Below, piece after piece: positions 47,536-56,362 of a stretch of 64,000 nucleotides of DNA. The position numbers and the translations under genes were made by a program. The notes below the pieces were generated by a model. The model made no database searches. It saw only the letters and a list, made by a program, of their open reading frames with translations, and was not told the origin of the DNA. Source of the DNA: CAXWPM01 sp965206125 (GTDB lineage: Bacteria > Acidobacteriota > Terriglobia > 20CM-2-55-15). The stretch lies in assembly GCA_965206125.1 (NCBI GenBank), contig CBDBIN010000044.1, forward strand, positions 186,001-250,000, read 5' to 3'. The first letter of the stretch is position 1. Each line of letters opens with the position of its first letter.

Positions 47536-48446
47536 GACCGGCGCGTCGCCAGCACCAACATGATGTCGAACGGGTTGAGCCGAAAAACGCGGGAGGTTCC
47601 CGGTCGCGACCAGGTGCCGATCGAAGGCAGGTAGCGGCTGAGCCGGTTGGCGACAAACCCCAGGCTGGCGTACTTTCCCACGCGGATGATCCTGTGCACG
47701 TCGAAACCCTGCTCCCCGAGCAGTCGGGCCAGCGTCCTGCGGTCGAAGAAATAGTAGTGCTCCGGAATGAACTGACGCCATCGCGAGCGCATCAGGCGGT
47801 ACGGCCATCCTCCGATGTCGGGTGTCTCGAGGACCAGCAGGCCGCCCGGTTTCAGGCGCCCGGCGATGTCCGCGACGAAGGCCGACGGGGAGTCGACGTG
47901 CTCGATGACGTGAAAGCTGACGGCGGCGTCAAAATCCGACCAGGGGGCATCGGCCACCAAGCCTTCGAACAGGTTTCCTTCGGCCCGGGCGTCGGCCGCT
48001 AACTCGGGATTCGGTTCGACTCCAAACACCTCGAAGCGCTCCCTGGCGGCGCTCAGGAAATCGCCACGTCCACAACCCACCTCGAGCAGACGGCCTGAGC
48101 TACAGTACGGCTTCATCAGATCCAGCCGCCAACGGGAGTTGAGATGGTTCAGTCGCCGTTCTTCGTCCCTGGCCAGGCTACGGTAGCCGGCGTTCGCGTC
48201 ACGAATCCTGGCGGCCACTTCGGCCCGAGCCTCGCGGCCGAACGCCAGGCCGGCGGTTCGGTTCCCGACGAAGTACAGCCCGCACTCGTCACATCGCATC
48301 AAGGGACCATCGAGGGTCCGAGGAGCCATGACATGACTCGCTCTGGTTGCACCGCAGAGATCGCATCCGCGGCCGGTGGGGTCGCCCTGGTCCGAAGGGG
48401 GGGGGCGGTCCCCGGCGCGCTCGAGCGATGGTCGGACCGTACTCAT
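47532..48446 (-). CDS. SAM-dependent methyltransferase with N-terminal zinc-ribbon
   Basis: The 304-residue protein has an N-terminal CDLCGA ... CDECGL zinc knuckle, as in sugar C-methyltransferases and related enzymes, and a class I methyltransferase core with LLEVGCGRGDFL, VFGVEPN and VSFHVIEHVDSP. The C-terminal segment around YYFFDRRTLARLLGEQGF is usual for the family. Lying between rfbB and two glycosyltransferases, it may methylate a deoxysugar or the growing chain. Both ends overlap neighbours by four bases. Confidence 0.87.
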   Translation of the reverse strand: MSTVRPSLERAGDRPPPSDQGDPTGRGCDLCGATRASHVMAPRTLDGPLMRCDECGLYFVGNRTAGLAFGREARAEVAARIRDANAGYRSLARDEERRLNHLNSRWRLDLMKPYCSSGRLLEVGCGRGDFLSAARERFEVFGVEPNPELAADARAEGNLFEGLVADAPWSDFDAAVSFHVIEHVDSPSAFVADIAGRLKPGGLLVLETPDIGGWPYRLMRSRWRQFIPEHYYFFDRRTLARLLGEQGFDVHRIIRVGKYASLGFVANRLSRYLPSIGTWSRPGTSRVFRLNPFDIMLVLATRRS

Positions 48447-49498
48447 CCGTCTCGGTCGGCCAGCGTCCGGTCCCGGTTCGTGTAGTGGCGATCGTAGTAG
48501 GACAGATAGGACTCGTCCTGGACTTCGCGGATCCAATCTTCGTTGGCCCGGTACCATTCGATAGTCTTCTCGATACCAGTGGAGAAATCGGTCAGGGTGG
48601 ACCAGCCCCATTCAGTCTCGATCTTCGAACAGTCGATCGCATAACGCATGTCGTGCGCGGGGCGGTCCGTGACGAACTGGATAAGCGAGGAGGGTCTGCC
48701 CATGATCGCGAGCACATGCTTTACGACCTCGATGTTGGGGATCTCGTGCCCTCCGCCGATATTGTAGACTTCGCCGTCGCGGCCGCGTTCGATGGCGTTC
48801 CAGACACCTCGCGAGTGGTCGTCCACGTAGATCCACTCACGGCGGTTGAGGCCTTCGCCGTAAACCGGGATCGGTTTCCCTTCGAGCGCATTGCTGATGA
48901 TCAACGGGATGAATTTTTCCGGAAACTGGTTCGATCCGTAGTTGTTGGAACAGCGGGTCACGACAGCAGGAAACCCATGAACCTTCGCGTGGCTCAGGAC
49001 CAGGAAGTCGGCTCCCGCTTTCGTCGCCGCATACGGATTGGTCGGATTGATCGGCGTGTCCTCGCGGAAGCTGCCCTCGCTGCCCAGGCTACCGTAGACC
49101 TCATCGGTCGAAATCTGCACGTAGCGGGACACGCCATGGCGACGAGCCACGTCGATCAGGCACTGGGTTCCCAGCACATTGGTGCGGACGAAAGGAGAGG
49201 AATCCTCGTTTGAACGGTCGACGTGAGTCTCGGCAGCGAAGTTGACGACGACATCGATGTCGTTCTTTTCGAACACATCGGCCAACTGCGCGGCATCGGT
49301 GATGTCTCCGCGAACGAAGCTGTAGCGATCGTCATCACCGACCGATTCGTTGTTCCGGAGGTTGCCTGCGTACGTCAACAGGTCGTAGTTGATGATCGTC
49401 ACGTCACTCTCGGTCTCGAGCACGTAACGGACGAAGTTGGAACCAATGAAACCGGCCCCCCCGGTGACGAGGATCGTTCGCCTCGTGTCCACGGGCAT
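48443..49498 (-). CDS. rfbB: dTDP-glucose 4,6-dehydratase
   Basis: The 351-residue SDR enzyme turns dTDP-glucose into dTDP-4-keto-6-deoxyglucose. NAD binding is shown by TGGAGFIGSN, and catalysis by the STDEVYGSLG segment and Tyr and Lys in NPYAATKAGAD. The start directly follows the rfbA stop. RfbC and RfbD, needed for dTDP-rhamnose, are not in the window, so another 6-deoxysugar or a distant locus must be assumed. Confidence 0.95.
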   Translation of the reverse strand: MPVDTRRTILVTGGAGFIGSNFVRYVLETESDVTIINYDLLTYAGNLRNNESVGDDDRYSFVRGDITDAAQLADVFEKNDIDVVVNFAAETHVDRSNEDSSPFVRTNVLGTQCLIDVARRHGVSRYVQISTDEVYGSLGSEGSFREDTPINPTNPYAATKAGADFLVLSHAKVHGFPAVVTRCSNNYGSNQFPEKFIPLIISNALEGKPIPVYGEGLNRREWIYVDDHSRGVWNAIERGRDGEVYNIGGGHEIPNIEVVKHVLAIMGRPSSLIQFVTDRPAHDMRYAIDCSKIETEWGWSTLTDFSTGIEKTIEWYRANEDWIREVQDESYLSYYDRHYTNRDRTLADRDG

Positions 49499-50281
49499 CT
49501 ACCGTTCCTCGAGCGCCGCGGCCGAGCGACGAATGGTTTCCATCGAGATCTCCTCGGAGGTCGTTCCTTCACGGCCGGCAACCAGGATGTTCGCTCGTAA
49601 CAACGAATCGAAGGTTCCGGCATCGGACCACCATCCGTCGATGATCTCGTAGGTCATCTCGCCCATCTCGATGTAGGCGTTGTTTACGTCGGTGATCTCG
49701 AGTTCGCCGCGGCCGGAAGGCTCCAGGCTCTTGATGACTTCGAACACACGGGAGTCGTACATGTACATCCCGGTAACCGCATAGTCGGATTTGGGATCGG
49801 TCGGCTTCTCCTCGATATGGATCACCCGATCATCTTCCAGGACAGGCACACCGAAGCGTTGCGGATTCTCAACTTGCTTCAGGTGCACGCGAGCCCCGGA
49901 ACCCTGCTTCTCGTATGCTTCGACCGACGACCGGAAGCTCTTTTCGAAGATGTTGTCGCCCAGGATGACGCAGACCGCCTCGCCGTCGGCAAAGAACGCA
50001 GCAAGATCCAGAGCGGCCGCGATGCCTCCATGACCTTCCTGGTACGTGTAGTCGAGGTGCTTGAGGCCGAACTCCTTGCCATGGCCAAGCAGTTCGAGAA
50101 AATCCCCGGCGCCGTTGCCGCCGGTCACCACGAGGATCTCTTCGATACCCGCATCCACGAGACTCTGGATCGGGTAGTGGATCATCGGCCGATTGTAGAT
50201 CGGCAGGAGGTGCTTGTTGGTGACTTTGGTGATTGGATAAAGGCGGGTACCAAGACCACCGCCGAGTACGATCCCTTTCAC
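49499..50281 (-). CDS. rfbA: glucose-1-phosphate thymidylyltransferase
   Basis: The 260-residue enzyme makes dTDP-glucose from dTTP and glucose-1-phosphate. It has the nucleotidyltransferase loop GGGLGTRLYPIT, the Lys in NKHLLPIYNRPM, VCVILGDNIFE with the metal Asp, and EEKPTDPKSDYAVTGMYMYD. It is about 30 residues shorter than the classical RmlA and matches the shorter class. AAGGAG lies five bases before the GTG start. It begins the operon rfbA, rfbB, methyltransferase, GT2, GT2. Confidence 0.94.
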   Translation of the reverse strand: MKGIVLGGGLGTRLYPITKVTNKHLLPIYNRPMIHYPIQSLVDAGIEEILVVTGGNGAGDFLELLGHGKEFGLKHLDYTYQEGHGGIAAALDLAAFFADGEAVCVILGDNIFEKSFRSSVEAYEKQGSGARVHLKQVENPQRFGVPVLEDDRVIHIEEKPTDPKSDYAVTGMYMYDSRVFEVIKSLEPSGRGELEITDVNNAYIEMGEMTYEIIDGWWSDAGTFDSLLRANILVAGREGTTSEEISMETIRRSAAALEER

Positions 50282-50318
50282 GCAAACTCCTTAGGCGTCG
50301 GGCCCGTCACTACCAGGC

Positions 50319-50380
50319 AACCCGGTCGCTTACCGCTCCATGGAACGGGGATTACCCGGTCGCTACCGCTTCCGGTTCTG
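50319..50380 (+). repeat. dispersed repeat, 'GGTCGCTACCGC' family, one and a half copies
   Basis: A partial copy (ACCCGGTCGCTTACCGCTCC-like, 50319-50339) is followed by a full one (50345-50380, GGGGATTACCCGGTCGCTAC then CGCTTCCGGTTCTG). It fills the gap between rfbA and the M18 peptidase and abuts the latter's stop codon. Confidence 0.65.
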
Positions 50381-51799
50381 CTAGTTGTTGAAGAAGGCCT
50401 GAAAACCCTTATAGAGCTCCCAGAGGTCGACTTTCGACGACATCTCGAACGGTGAATGCATGCTCACGATGCCGATACCGACATCGATCACCTCCATGTT
50501 CTGGCCGGCAAACCATGCTGCGATCGTGCCGCCTCCATAGCCCGAGTCGTAGGAGTGTGTCTGCCAGCGCACACCGGCAGAATCCATGATTCCGCGAATC
50601 TTGGCAAAGAACTCCGAATTGGCCTCACGGCCGGGTCCGTACTCCTTCACGACAAGCCCGTAACCGAGTCGCGACGTCAATGCCTGGTTCTGGGGTCCGG
50701 GGAATAAAGGGTTCAGGGCGGTTGTCGTGTCGCTGACGAGGACTTCCGTGTTTCGGAATGTCCGTCGAAGCTTCAAGTCGCTGAAATCACCGGTCTGCGT
50801 GTCGATCATCTCTGCCACGAGCGTCGTGAACCACTGAGAGTTGACGCCTGTATTCCACGAGCCGGTTTCCTCGTTGTTGACCGCGTAAGCGACTACCGTG
50901 TGTTCCGGCGTCCCGATTTCGGCGATGGACCTGAGGCTGACATAGCCGGTCGACCGGTCGTCCTGCCCGTAGGCGGCGACCAAAGCACGATCCAGACCGA
51001 CGTCGCGAGGGACCGTGGCGGGAACAATCTGGATGTCCGCCGACAGGAAGTCGCGGGGATCGATGTCGTACTCCTGTTCGAGCAGCGCGAGCAGGCGGTC
51101 CATCGTCGAATCATGCTCGCTGCCCTCGTCGGGGGGCATCGAGGCGATGATGGGCTCGAGTTCTTCGGTCCGGATGACGTTGCGCTGGGTCCGGGACCTG
51201 TAGTCGGCATCGACGTGGGGTGCGAGGTCCGTAATGAGAAGGATCGGATCGTCGGGCTGGGTCCCGATCTCGATCCACTGGGTGGTTCCGTCCGTCTTGT
51301 CGATCCGGCCGATGAGTGCGAGCGGAACGTTGACCCACTGGTAATTCTTGATACCTCCGTGAACCTGGGCATCGATCGTCACGACCTGGTTGCGCTCCCG
51401 GAGCGGTTTGGTCTTGAACTCGATCCGGGGTGAATCGATGTGAGTGTTGACGATTCTCAGGCCGTCTTCGATCGGCTCGTTACCGATAATGAACAGGACG
51501 AGTGTCCGGTCGCGGTTCACGGCGTACCAGCGGGACCCGGGTGTCAAGTCCCCGGCCGTCACCGCCTCTGACCACTGGTTGAAGCCCTCCGACTCGGCAA
51601 GTTCCAGGCCCTCGCGGACGAACCACATTTCGCTCTTTGCCCGGCCCATAAAGTCCTTGAAGTCCTCGCCGAACGTCATCACATCGGCGCGTTCCTCCGG
51701 ACTTAGTCCCGGCCAGGCCGAGCTGAATCCATAGTCCTGCGCGACGGCTGGGGCGGCGAGCATGAGCGCTATCGCGAGCGCCATTGCTGTCGATTTCAT
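50381..51799 (-). CDS. secreted M18-family aminopeptidase
   Basis: The 472-residue zinc exopeptidase removes N-terminal acidic or neutral residues. A signal peptide (ALAIALMLAAPAVAQ) is unusual, because most M18 enzymes are cytoplasmic. Metal and catalytic positions are seen in NTHIDSPR (His), AYGQDDRSTG (bridging Asp), VNNEETGSW (catalytic and metal Glu), and SMHSPFEMSSKVDLW (His) near the end. GAGGAGG lies eight bases before the ATG. It is a single gene. Confidence 0.9.
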   Translation of the reverse strand: MKSTAMALAIALMLAAPAVAQDYGFSSAWPGLSPEERADVMTFGEDFKDFMGRAKSEMWFVREGLELAESEGFNQWSEAVTAGDLTPGSRWYAVNRDRTLVLFIIGNEPIEDGLRIVNTHIDSPRIEFKTKPLRERNQVVTIDAQVHGGIKNYQWVNVPLALIGRIDKTDGTTQWIEIGTQPDDPILLITDLAPHVDADYRSRTQRNVIRTEELEPIIASMPPDEGSEHDSTMDRLLALLEQEYDIDPRDFLSADIQIVPATVPRDVGLDRALVAAYGQDDRSTGYVSLRSIAEIGTPEHTVVAYAVNNEETGSWNTGVNSQWFTTLVAEMIDTQTGDFSDLKLRRTFRNTEVLVSDTTTALNPLFPGPQNQALTSRLGYGLVVKEYGPGREANSEFFAKIRGIMDSAGVRWQTHSYDSGYGGGTIAAWFAGQNMEVIDVGIGIVSMHSPFEMSSKVDLWELYKGFQAFFNN

Positions 51800-51908
51800 A
51801 CGGTTAGCCTCCTCGGGTGGCCTGCACTAACTGATCTTCGCTATTGGGGTCCCGGCAATTGTATCGAAGTTGATGGCAACCTGTAACCCACGACACGACC
51901 GGGACGAA

Positions 51909-53000
51909 TCAACGCGCGGTCAACGACCGAAACAACTCTTCGTATTGGTCGGTGACCTTGTCCCAGGAGTAGAGCGCTCGGGCCCTCTCCCGTGTCTTGA
52001 CGCGGCTCGCCTCCGCGCCTTCCGCGTCGTTCAAAACCTTTCCCAGAACCGAAGCCAGGTCATCGACCGTATCGAAGTACATGCCGGTATCCCCGAGCGC
52101 TTCCCGGTGCTCGAGTGTGTCCTTAGCCAGGATGCAGTTTCCCGAACCCATCGCCTCGATCAGGGCCGGGTGGGTGCCGCCGACCTCTGTAGCCTGAAAG
52201 TAGGCGTACGCATGGGAGCGCAGTTCCAGGTAGCCGTCCCCGTAAACGGCACCAGTGAAACGAACACGCGAGTCGGCCATCGACTTGAGGCCCGAGATGT
52301 ATTCGGGCGCATAGGGCGCATCGCCGACGATAACCAACGGCATGTCGGTCGCGACCTTGCCGTACCCGGCGATGACCTCGTGGGCGTTGTTTTCGGGCTC
52401 GAGCCGGGAAACATAAAGCAGGTAGCGGCGCGGGGTGAGCCCGAGCGACGCGAGAAGCGCCGTGCCTTCGCTTTGCCGGAGGTCGGTGCCGTAGGCGATC
52501 ATCACCGAAGCCGTTCCGTGCTCATTCTGGTAATAGTCCCTCATCACTTCGGCATCGGTAATCACCGCAGTCGGCACAAGTGTCGATAACGTCTCCGAGA
52601 TCCGGTAGTACGTGCGACCCGCGAGGCCCCACTTCTTCCGCAGGCGCTCGATGCCGTCGACATTGAGTGCCACGGGTGTTCCGGTCAGGCGTGGCACGGC
52701 GCAGAACACGGCGTTAGCCGCGTTGCACATCAGGATGGCGTCGAAGCGGCGACCGAGGGCATGGAACACAGAGAGGAATGTGTGCGCCACCGTGTCGAGG
52801 TGCTTGGTGGATAGCGTCGGCAGGATGACCAGCCGGACGCCTCTGTAAACATCGCCCGAATAGTCGATGTTGTTCGAACGTCCGTAGACGGTGACGTCGT
52901 GACCGCGGCCTACCAACCGAGTCGAGAGTTCCTCGGCGAACGTCTCGAAACCGCCATAATTGGCCGGGATTCCGCGAGTGCCGAGGATGCCGATCTTCAT
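51909..53000 (-). CDS. glycosyltransferase family 4 with DUF1972 N-terminus
   Basis: The 363-residue enzyme begins KIGILGTRGIPANYGGFETF, the signature of the DUF1972 rhamnosyltransferase group, and continues with LVILPTLSTKHLDT, VALNVDGIERLRKKWG, LYVSRLEPENN and ATEVGGTHPALIEAMGSGN in the donor domain. The ATG at 53000 is chosen because the longer frame upstream is not conserved. A TATAAT lies 23 bases before it. It is divergent from the M20 peptidase gene. Confidence 0.92.
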   Translation of the reverse strand: MKIGILGTRGIPANYGGFETFAEELSTRLVGRGHDVTVYGRSNNIDYSGDVYRGVRLVILPTLSTKHLDTVAHTFLSVFHALGRRFDAILMCNAANAVFCAVPRLTGTPVALNVDGIERLRKKWGLAGRTYYRISETLSTLVPTAVITDAEVMRDYYQNEHGTASVMIAYGTDLRQSEGTALLASLGLTPRRYLLYVSRLEPENNAHEVIAGYGKVATDMPLVIVGDAPYAPEYISGLKSMADSRVRFTGAVYGDGYLELRSHAYAYFQATEVGGTHPALIEAMGSGNCILAKDTLEHREALGDTGMYFDTVDDLASVLGKVLNDAEGAEASRVKTRERARALYSWDKVTDQYEELFRSLTAR

Positions 53001-53022
53001 ATGGTATAAGTCCCGGGGACGC

Positions 53023-53028
53023 ATTATA
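53023..53028 (-). promoter_or_regulatory. -10 element for the DUF1972 glycosyltransferase
   Basis: TATAAT is read on the minus strand, 23 bases upstream of the ATG. No good -35 is found at 16-18 bases, so it may need an activator or an extended -10. Confidence 0.4.
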
Positions 53029-53072
53029 CCCGGCAAACCAGGAGCCTGTGGCCCGGGAGCACGATACCGCAA

Positions 53073-54203
53073 ATGAAGGAGATACTCACGGATCTGGAGA
53101 CTCGTCTGCCGGACGGCATCGCGCTGCTCCAACAGATGGTCGACATGGACTCGCCCAGCGACGATAAGCCGCTGGTCGACAAGCTGGTCCGCTTCCTGGC
53201 CGGTCGATTCGAGCAGATCGGCGGTCGGGTCACGATCACGCCGGTCGCGGGTTTCGGCGACCACCTCGGGATTCATTTTCCCGGCAGTAGCGATCGAACG
53301 ATCATGCTGCTGGGTCATACCGACACCGTCTTTGCTGCCGGCGAAGCGACCCGGCGGCCCTTCAAGATCGAAGGCGACGTCGCCACCGGACCGGGTGTCT
53401 TCGACATGAAGGCCGGGATTGCGATGATGTGGATGGCGCTTTCGACGCTGCTCGACACGAGCGGCGGACTGACGAACCCCGTGACAGTGTTGCTGACCAG
53501 CGACGAAGAGATCGGCGGAGCGACCTCACAGAAGCTGATCGAAGCCGAAGCGCGGAAGGCCCGAGCGGTTCTGGTTCTGGAGCCTTCACTTCCCGGGGGC
53601 AGTCTCAAGACCGCGCGGAAGGGCGTTGGACGTTTCACCGTCAAAGCGATCGGCAAGGCCGCTCACTCTGGGATCAACCCGGGGGCGGGAGTGAATTCGA
53701 TCGAAGAAATCGCCCACCAGATTCTTCGACTCCACGCCATGAACGATACGGACCGCGGTACGAGCGTTACTGTCGGGGTCATCAAGGGAGGCACCCGCTC
53801 GAATGTCGTCCCCGCACAAACTGGGATCGAAGTTGATACGCGGACCTCAACGCCTGAAGAGGTCGAGCGCATCACGAGGGCGATACGCGGCCTGTCTCCC
53901 GTCCTCGACGGGTCGAAACTCGAGGTCCGCGGGGGGATCACCCGCCCGCCGATGGAGCGGACCCGGGAAACGGCGCGAATGTTCGAAACCGCCCGCGAGA
54001 TCGCTGCCGCCCTGGGCCACCCGCTGGAAGAAGGATCCACCGGTGGTGCTTCCGACGGTAACTTCACAGCCGCGCTCGGCATTCCGACGCTGGATGGACT
54101 GGGCCCGATCGGTCTCGGTCCTCATCAACCCGACGAGCATATCCTGGTGAGTTCTTTGGCCTGGCGGACCGCCCTGGTGGCGGGGCTGACAGAGCGGTTG
54201 TAG
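53073..54203 (+). CDS. M20-family metallopeptidase (glutamate carboxypeptidase-like)
   Basis: The 376-residue enzyme has the M20 metal set: LLGHTDTV (His, Asp), GPGVFDMKAG (bridging Asp), TSDEEIGG (catalytic and metal Glu) and LGPHQPDEH (last His). A dimerisation domain sits between about 180 and 290 (GRFTVKAIGKAAHSG to VEVDTRTS-like strand). It resembles carboxypeptidase G2 and acetylornithine deacetylase, so it should cleave an N-acyl amino acid, possibly acyl-glutamate. There is no signal peptide. Confidence 0.92.
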   Translation: MKEILTDLETRLPDGIALLQQMVDMDSPSDDKPLVDKLVRFLAGRFEQIGGRVTITPVAGFGDHLGIHFPGSSDRTIMLLGHTDTVFAAGEATRRPFKIEGDVATGPGVFDMKAGIAMMWMALSTLLDTSGGLTNPVTVLLTSDEEIGGATSQKLIEAEARKARAVLVLEPSLPGGSLKTARKGVGRFTVKAIGKAAHSGINPGAGVNSIEEIAHQILRLHAMNDTDRGTSVTVGVIKGGTRSNVVPAQTGIEVDTRTSTPEEVERITRAIRGLSPVLDGSKLEVRGGITRPPMERTRETARMFETAREIAAALGHPLEEGSTGGASDGNFTAALGIPTLDGLGPIGLGPHQPDEHILVSSLAWRTALVAGLTERL

Positions 54204-54235
54204 ATCCTGAACTATCGTGGCCGGAAATGGGACCG

Positions 54236-54264
54236 TTGTGATACGGACATCGCCGCGGTATAGT
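54236..54264 (+). promoter_or_regulatory. sigma-70-type promoter for the DHH gene
   Basis: TTGTGA (54236-54241) and TATAGT (54259-54264) are 17 bases apart. The start would fall near 54271, about 77 bases before the DHH start codon. Confidence 0.5.
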
Positions 54265-54347
54265 TATTGTTTGGCCGGCCACCGCGATGGGCGTCGGGAA
54301 CACCAGCATCTTCCTCGAGGAAGGTGCGTTTTTGTTGCCTGACGGAG

Positions 54348-55757
54348 CGGATGCGCCGGGCCGATATCATGAAGTCGGTCGCATACATCGAGGAGGACTA
54401 CGTCGCGGGGCTACTCAAGGACTATTTCGCCGGAAACGGTCCCGCCTCTTACATCGTTACCGACCCCGCCGCCAAACGCCACCTGGCCGCCCACGGCCAG
54501 AAGGTTTCCCTCCCCGGCCGCAACAACGCTTCACTCAAGAAACTGCTGACCGCAGGTAGCGTCGACCTGCTCCTCGTACAGTCGGATGACCTGGACCGGA
54601 TCGACAGCGTGCTGGAGGTGGTGCGGGAACACGGCAAGCAGGTACCCACGCTCGTCATCACGGCGCATCGGGACACGATCAACGAGCGGGAGCAGTTCGT
54701 GCACTCGATCACGATGCAAGAGTTGCTTGAAGGCAACCTGAGCTGGCAGATCGTCCTGGCGCGGTCGACGAAGCGAGTCGAACAGATCCGGGAGCATTTC
54801 GAGGATGCCGACTCGGTCCTCATCTTGTTGCAGGACGACCCGGATCCGGACGCGATTGCCAGCGGACTGGCTCTGCGCCAGGTCCTGGGGCGCAACAAGC
54901 AGACCGCGGTGATCGGATCCTTCGGCAGGATCACGCGCCCGGAAAACATCGCAATGGTCAAGCTTCTCGAAATCGAGGTCGAGGAAGTTACAGCCGAGAG
55001 AGTCGAAGACTTTCACCGAGTCGCGCTGGTGGACCTGCAGCCCTCGCATATCAAGACAAAGCTCGGCAAAGTGGACCTCATCGTCGACCATCATCCGCTC
55101 CAGAACGGAAATGAATCCCAGATCAGCGATGTTCGACCGGGTTACGGTGCGACATCGACCATCCTTCTCGAGTACCTGCTATCGAGCGAACACCGCATCG
55201 GTACACGGCTCGCAACGGCGCTTCTTTACGGGATCAAGAGCGACACGTTTCTGCTTGCCCGCGAGACCAACGAGTGGGACGTGGAGGCCTTTTCCTACCT
55301 CTATCCGCTTGCCAACCAGAACCTGCTTCGCCGGATTGAGCGCCCGGAGCTGCCGCCGGCGGCGGTGGATGCGTTGGCCAAGGCACTCAAGACGCGAGAG
55401 ATCTGCGACAAGGTAGCCTTCGTCAACCTCGGCCGCGTGGAACGCGAAGACCTGATTCCGCAGATCGCCGACTTCTGCCTGCAGTTCGAGGGTTCCGACT
55501 GGTCGGTAGTCAGCGGAATTTTCGAATCGGATCTGGTCATATCGGTGCGGAACGTGGGGTACGTCCGCGCGGCGGGCACGGTCCTCAAGGAGGCCTTCGG
55601 CAGTCTCGGCGCCGCGGGTGGACACGGGTCGATGGCAAAGGCCATCATCCCGCTGGCCACGCTGTGCGCCAAGTGGAAGATCGACGCCCGCAACACCCGC
55701 CTCCTCAACAAGAAGCTCCAGCAACGCTTCATGAGGAGCCTTCGGAACCCCCGGTAG
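54348..55757 (+). CDS. DHH/DHHA1 phosphoesterase with N-terminal RCK-like domain
   Basis: The 469-residue protein has a Rossmann-like first 150 residues (DLLLVQSDDLDRIDSVLEVV, as in TrkA-N/RCK domains), then a DHH domain with LLQDDPDPDAIASGLAL near 165 and IVDHHPLQNG near 247, and a DHHA1 domain with the glycine-rich GAAGGHGSMAKA at the end. This is the NrnA/DhhP superfamily, which hydrolyses nano-RNA, pAp or cyclic dinucleotides. The ATG at 54348 has GGAG close before it; 54369 is an alternative. It may degrade c-di-AMP made by dacA, which is a guess from fold. The next gene, dtd, follows after 12 bases. Confidence 0.82.
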   Translation, partial: RMRRADIMKSVAYIEEDYVAGLLKDYFAGNGPASYIVTDPAAKRHLAAHGQKVSLPGRNNASLKKLLTAGSVDLLLVQSDDLDRIDSVLEVVREHGKQVPTLVITAHRDTINEREQFVHSITMQELLEGNLSWQIVLARSTKRVEQIREHFEDADSVLILLQDDPDPDAIASGLALRQVLGRNKQTAVIGSFGRITRPENIAMVKLLEIEVEEVTAERVEDFHRVALVDLQPSHIKTKLGKVDLIVDHHPLQNGNESQISDVRPGYGATSTILLEYLLSSEHRIGTRLATALLYGIKSDTFLLARETNEWDVEAFSYLYPLANQNLLRRIERPELPPAAVDALAKALKTREICDKVAFVNLGRVEREDLIPQIADFCLQFEGSDWSVVSGIFESDLVISVRNVGYVRAAGTVLKEAFGSLGAAGGHGSMAKAIIPLATLCAKWKIDARNTRLLNKKLQQRFMRSLRNPR

Positions 55758-55769
55758 GCAAACCGCCAG

Positions 55770-56219
55770 ATGCGCGCCGTCGTCCAACGCGTTCATTCCG
55801 CTTCAGTACGAATCGAAGGCCGGAAACACTCCCAAATCGGGCCGGGGCTGCTGATCCTGCTCGGCGTGGAGCGTGACGATACGGCCCAAGACGCCGCAGC
55901 TCTGGCCAAGAAGGTATCCGAGCTCCGCATCTTCGAGGATGACGAAGGCCACATGAATCGTTCTGTTCTCGACACCGGCGGCCAGTTGCTGGCCGTGTCG
56001 CAATTCACGCTCCTGGGCGACTGCCGCAAGGGACGCCGGCCCTCATTCATCAAGGCGGCCCGACCCGAAGAAGCCGTCGCGCTGTACGACCAGTTCGTCG
56101 AAGCTGTCCGCAGCCTGGGAGTTCCGGTGTCCACCGGGGTATTCCAGGCAATGATGGACGTCGAGTTGGTGAACAACGGCCCTGTCACGCTAATGCTCGA
56201 TTCCCGCAAGCGTTTCTAA
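55770..56219 (+). CDS. dtd: D-aminoacyl-tRNA deacylase
   Basis: The 149-residue protein removes D-amino acids from mischarged tRNA. It contains MRAVVQRVHSASV, the catalytic loop SQFTLLGDC with the SQxTL pattern, and NNGPVTLMLDS, the GlyPro motif that gives chiral selection. Length is normal. It follows the DHH gene by 12 bases and is followed by a dispersed repeat. Confidence 0.96.
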   Translation: MRAVVQRVHSASVRIEGRKHSQIGPGLLILLGVERDDTAQDAAALAKKVSELRIFEDDEGHMNRSVLDTGGQLLAVSQFTLLGDCRKGRRPSFIKAARPEEAVALYDQFVEAVRSLGVPVSTGVFQAMMDVELVNNGPVTLMLDSRKRF

Positions 56220-56230
56220 TACGTTCCTTA

Positions 56231-56322
56231 ACACGAAGATCACGAAGGGAACGAAGACCACGAAGGGAACAAATTTCCTGATCGATCTCCGTGCCTTCGC
56301 GGTTCCTTCGCGCCTTCGCGCT
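56231..56322. repeat. dispersed GAAG-rich repeat with inverted second half
   Basis: The first half (ACACGAAGATCACGAAGGGA and ACGAAGACCACGAAGGGAAC) and the second half (CCGTGCCTTCGCGGTTCCTT and CGCGCCTTCGCG) are rough inverted copies, so the region can fold into a long imperfect hairpin. It matches the short copy at 39366. Confidence 0.6.
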
Positions 56323-56362
56323 AGAGACGGTGTCGATCCCCTAGCGTGGTAGGATTCGCCCG

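Noticed and set aside
51909..53318. Longer 469-codon form of the DUF1972 glycosyltransferase
   Set aside because: The first 106 codons run through the divergent M20 gene and are not part of the family; KIGILGTRG is the usual start.
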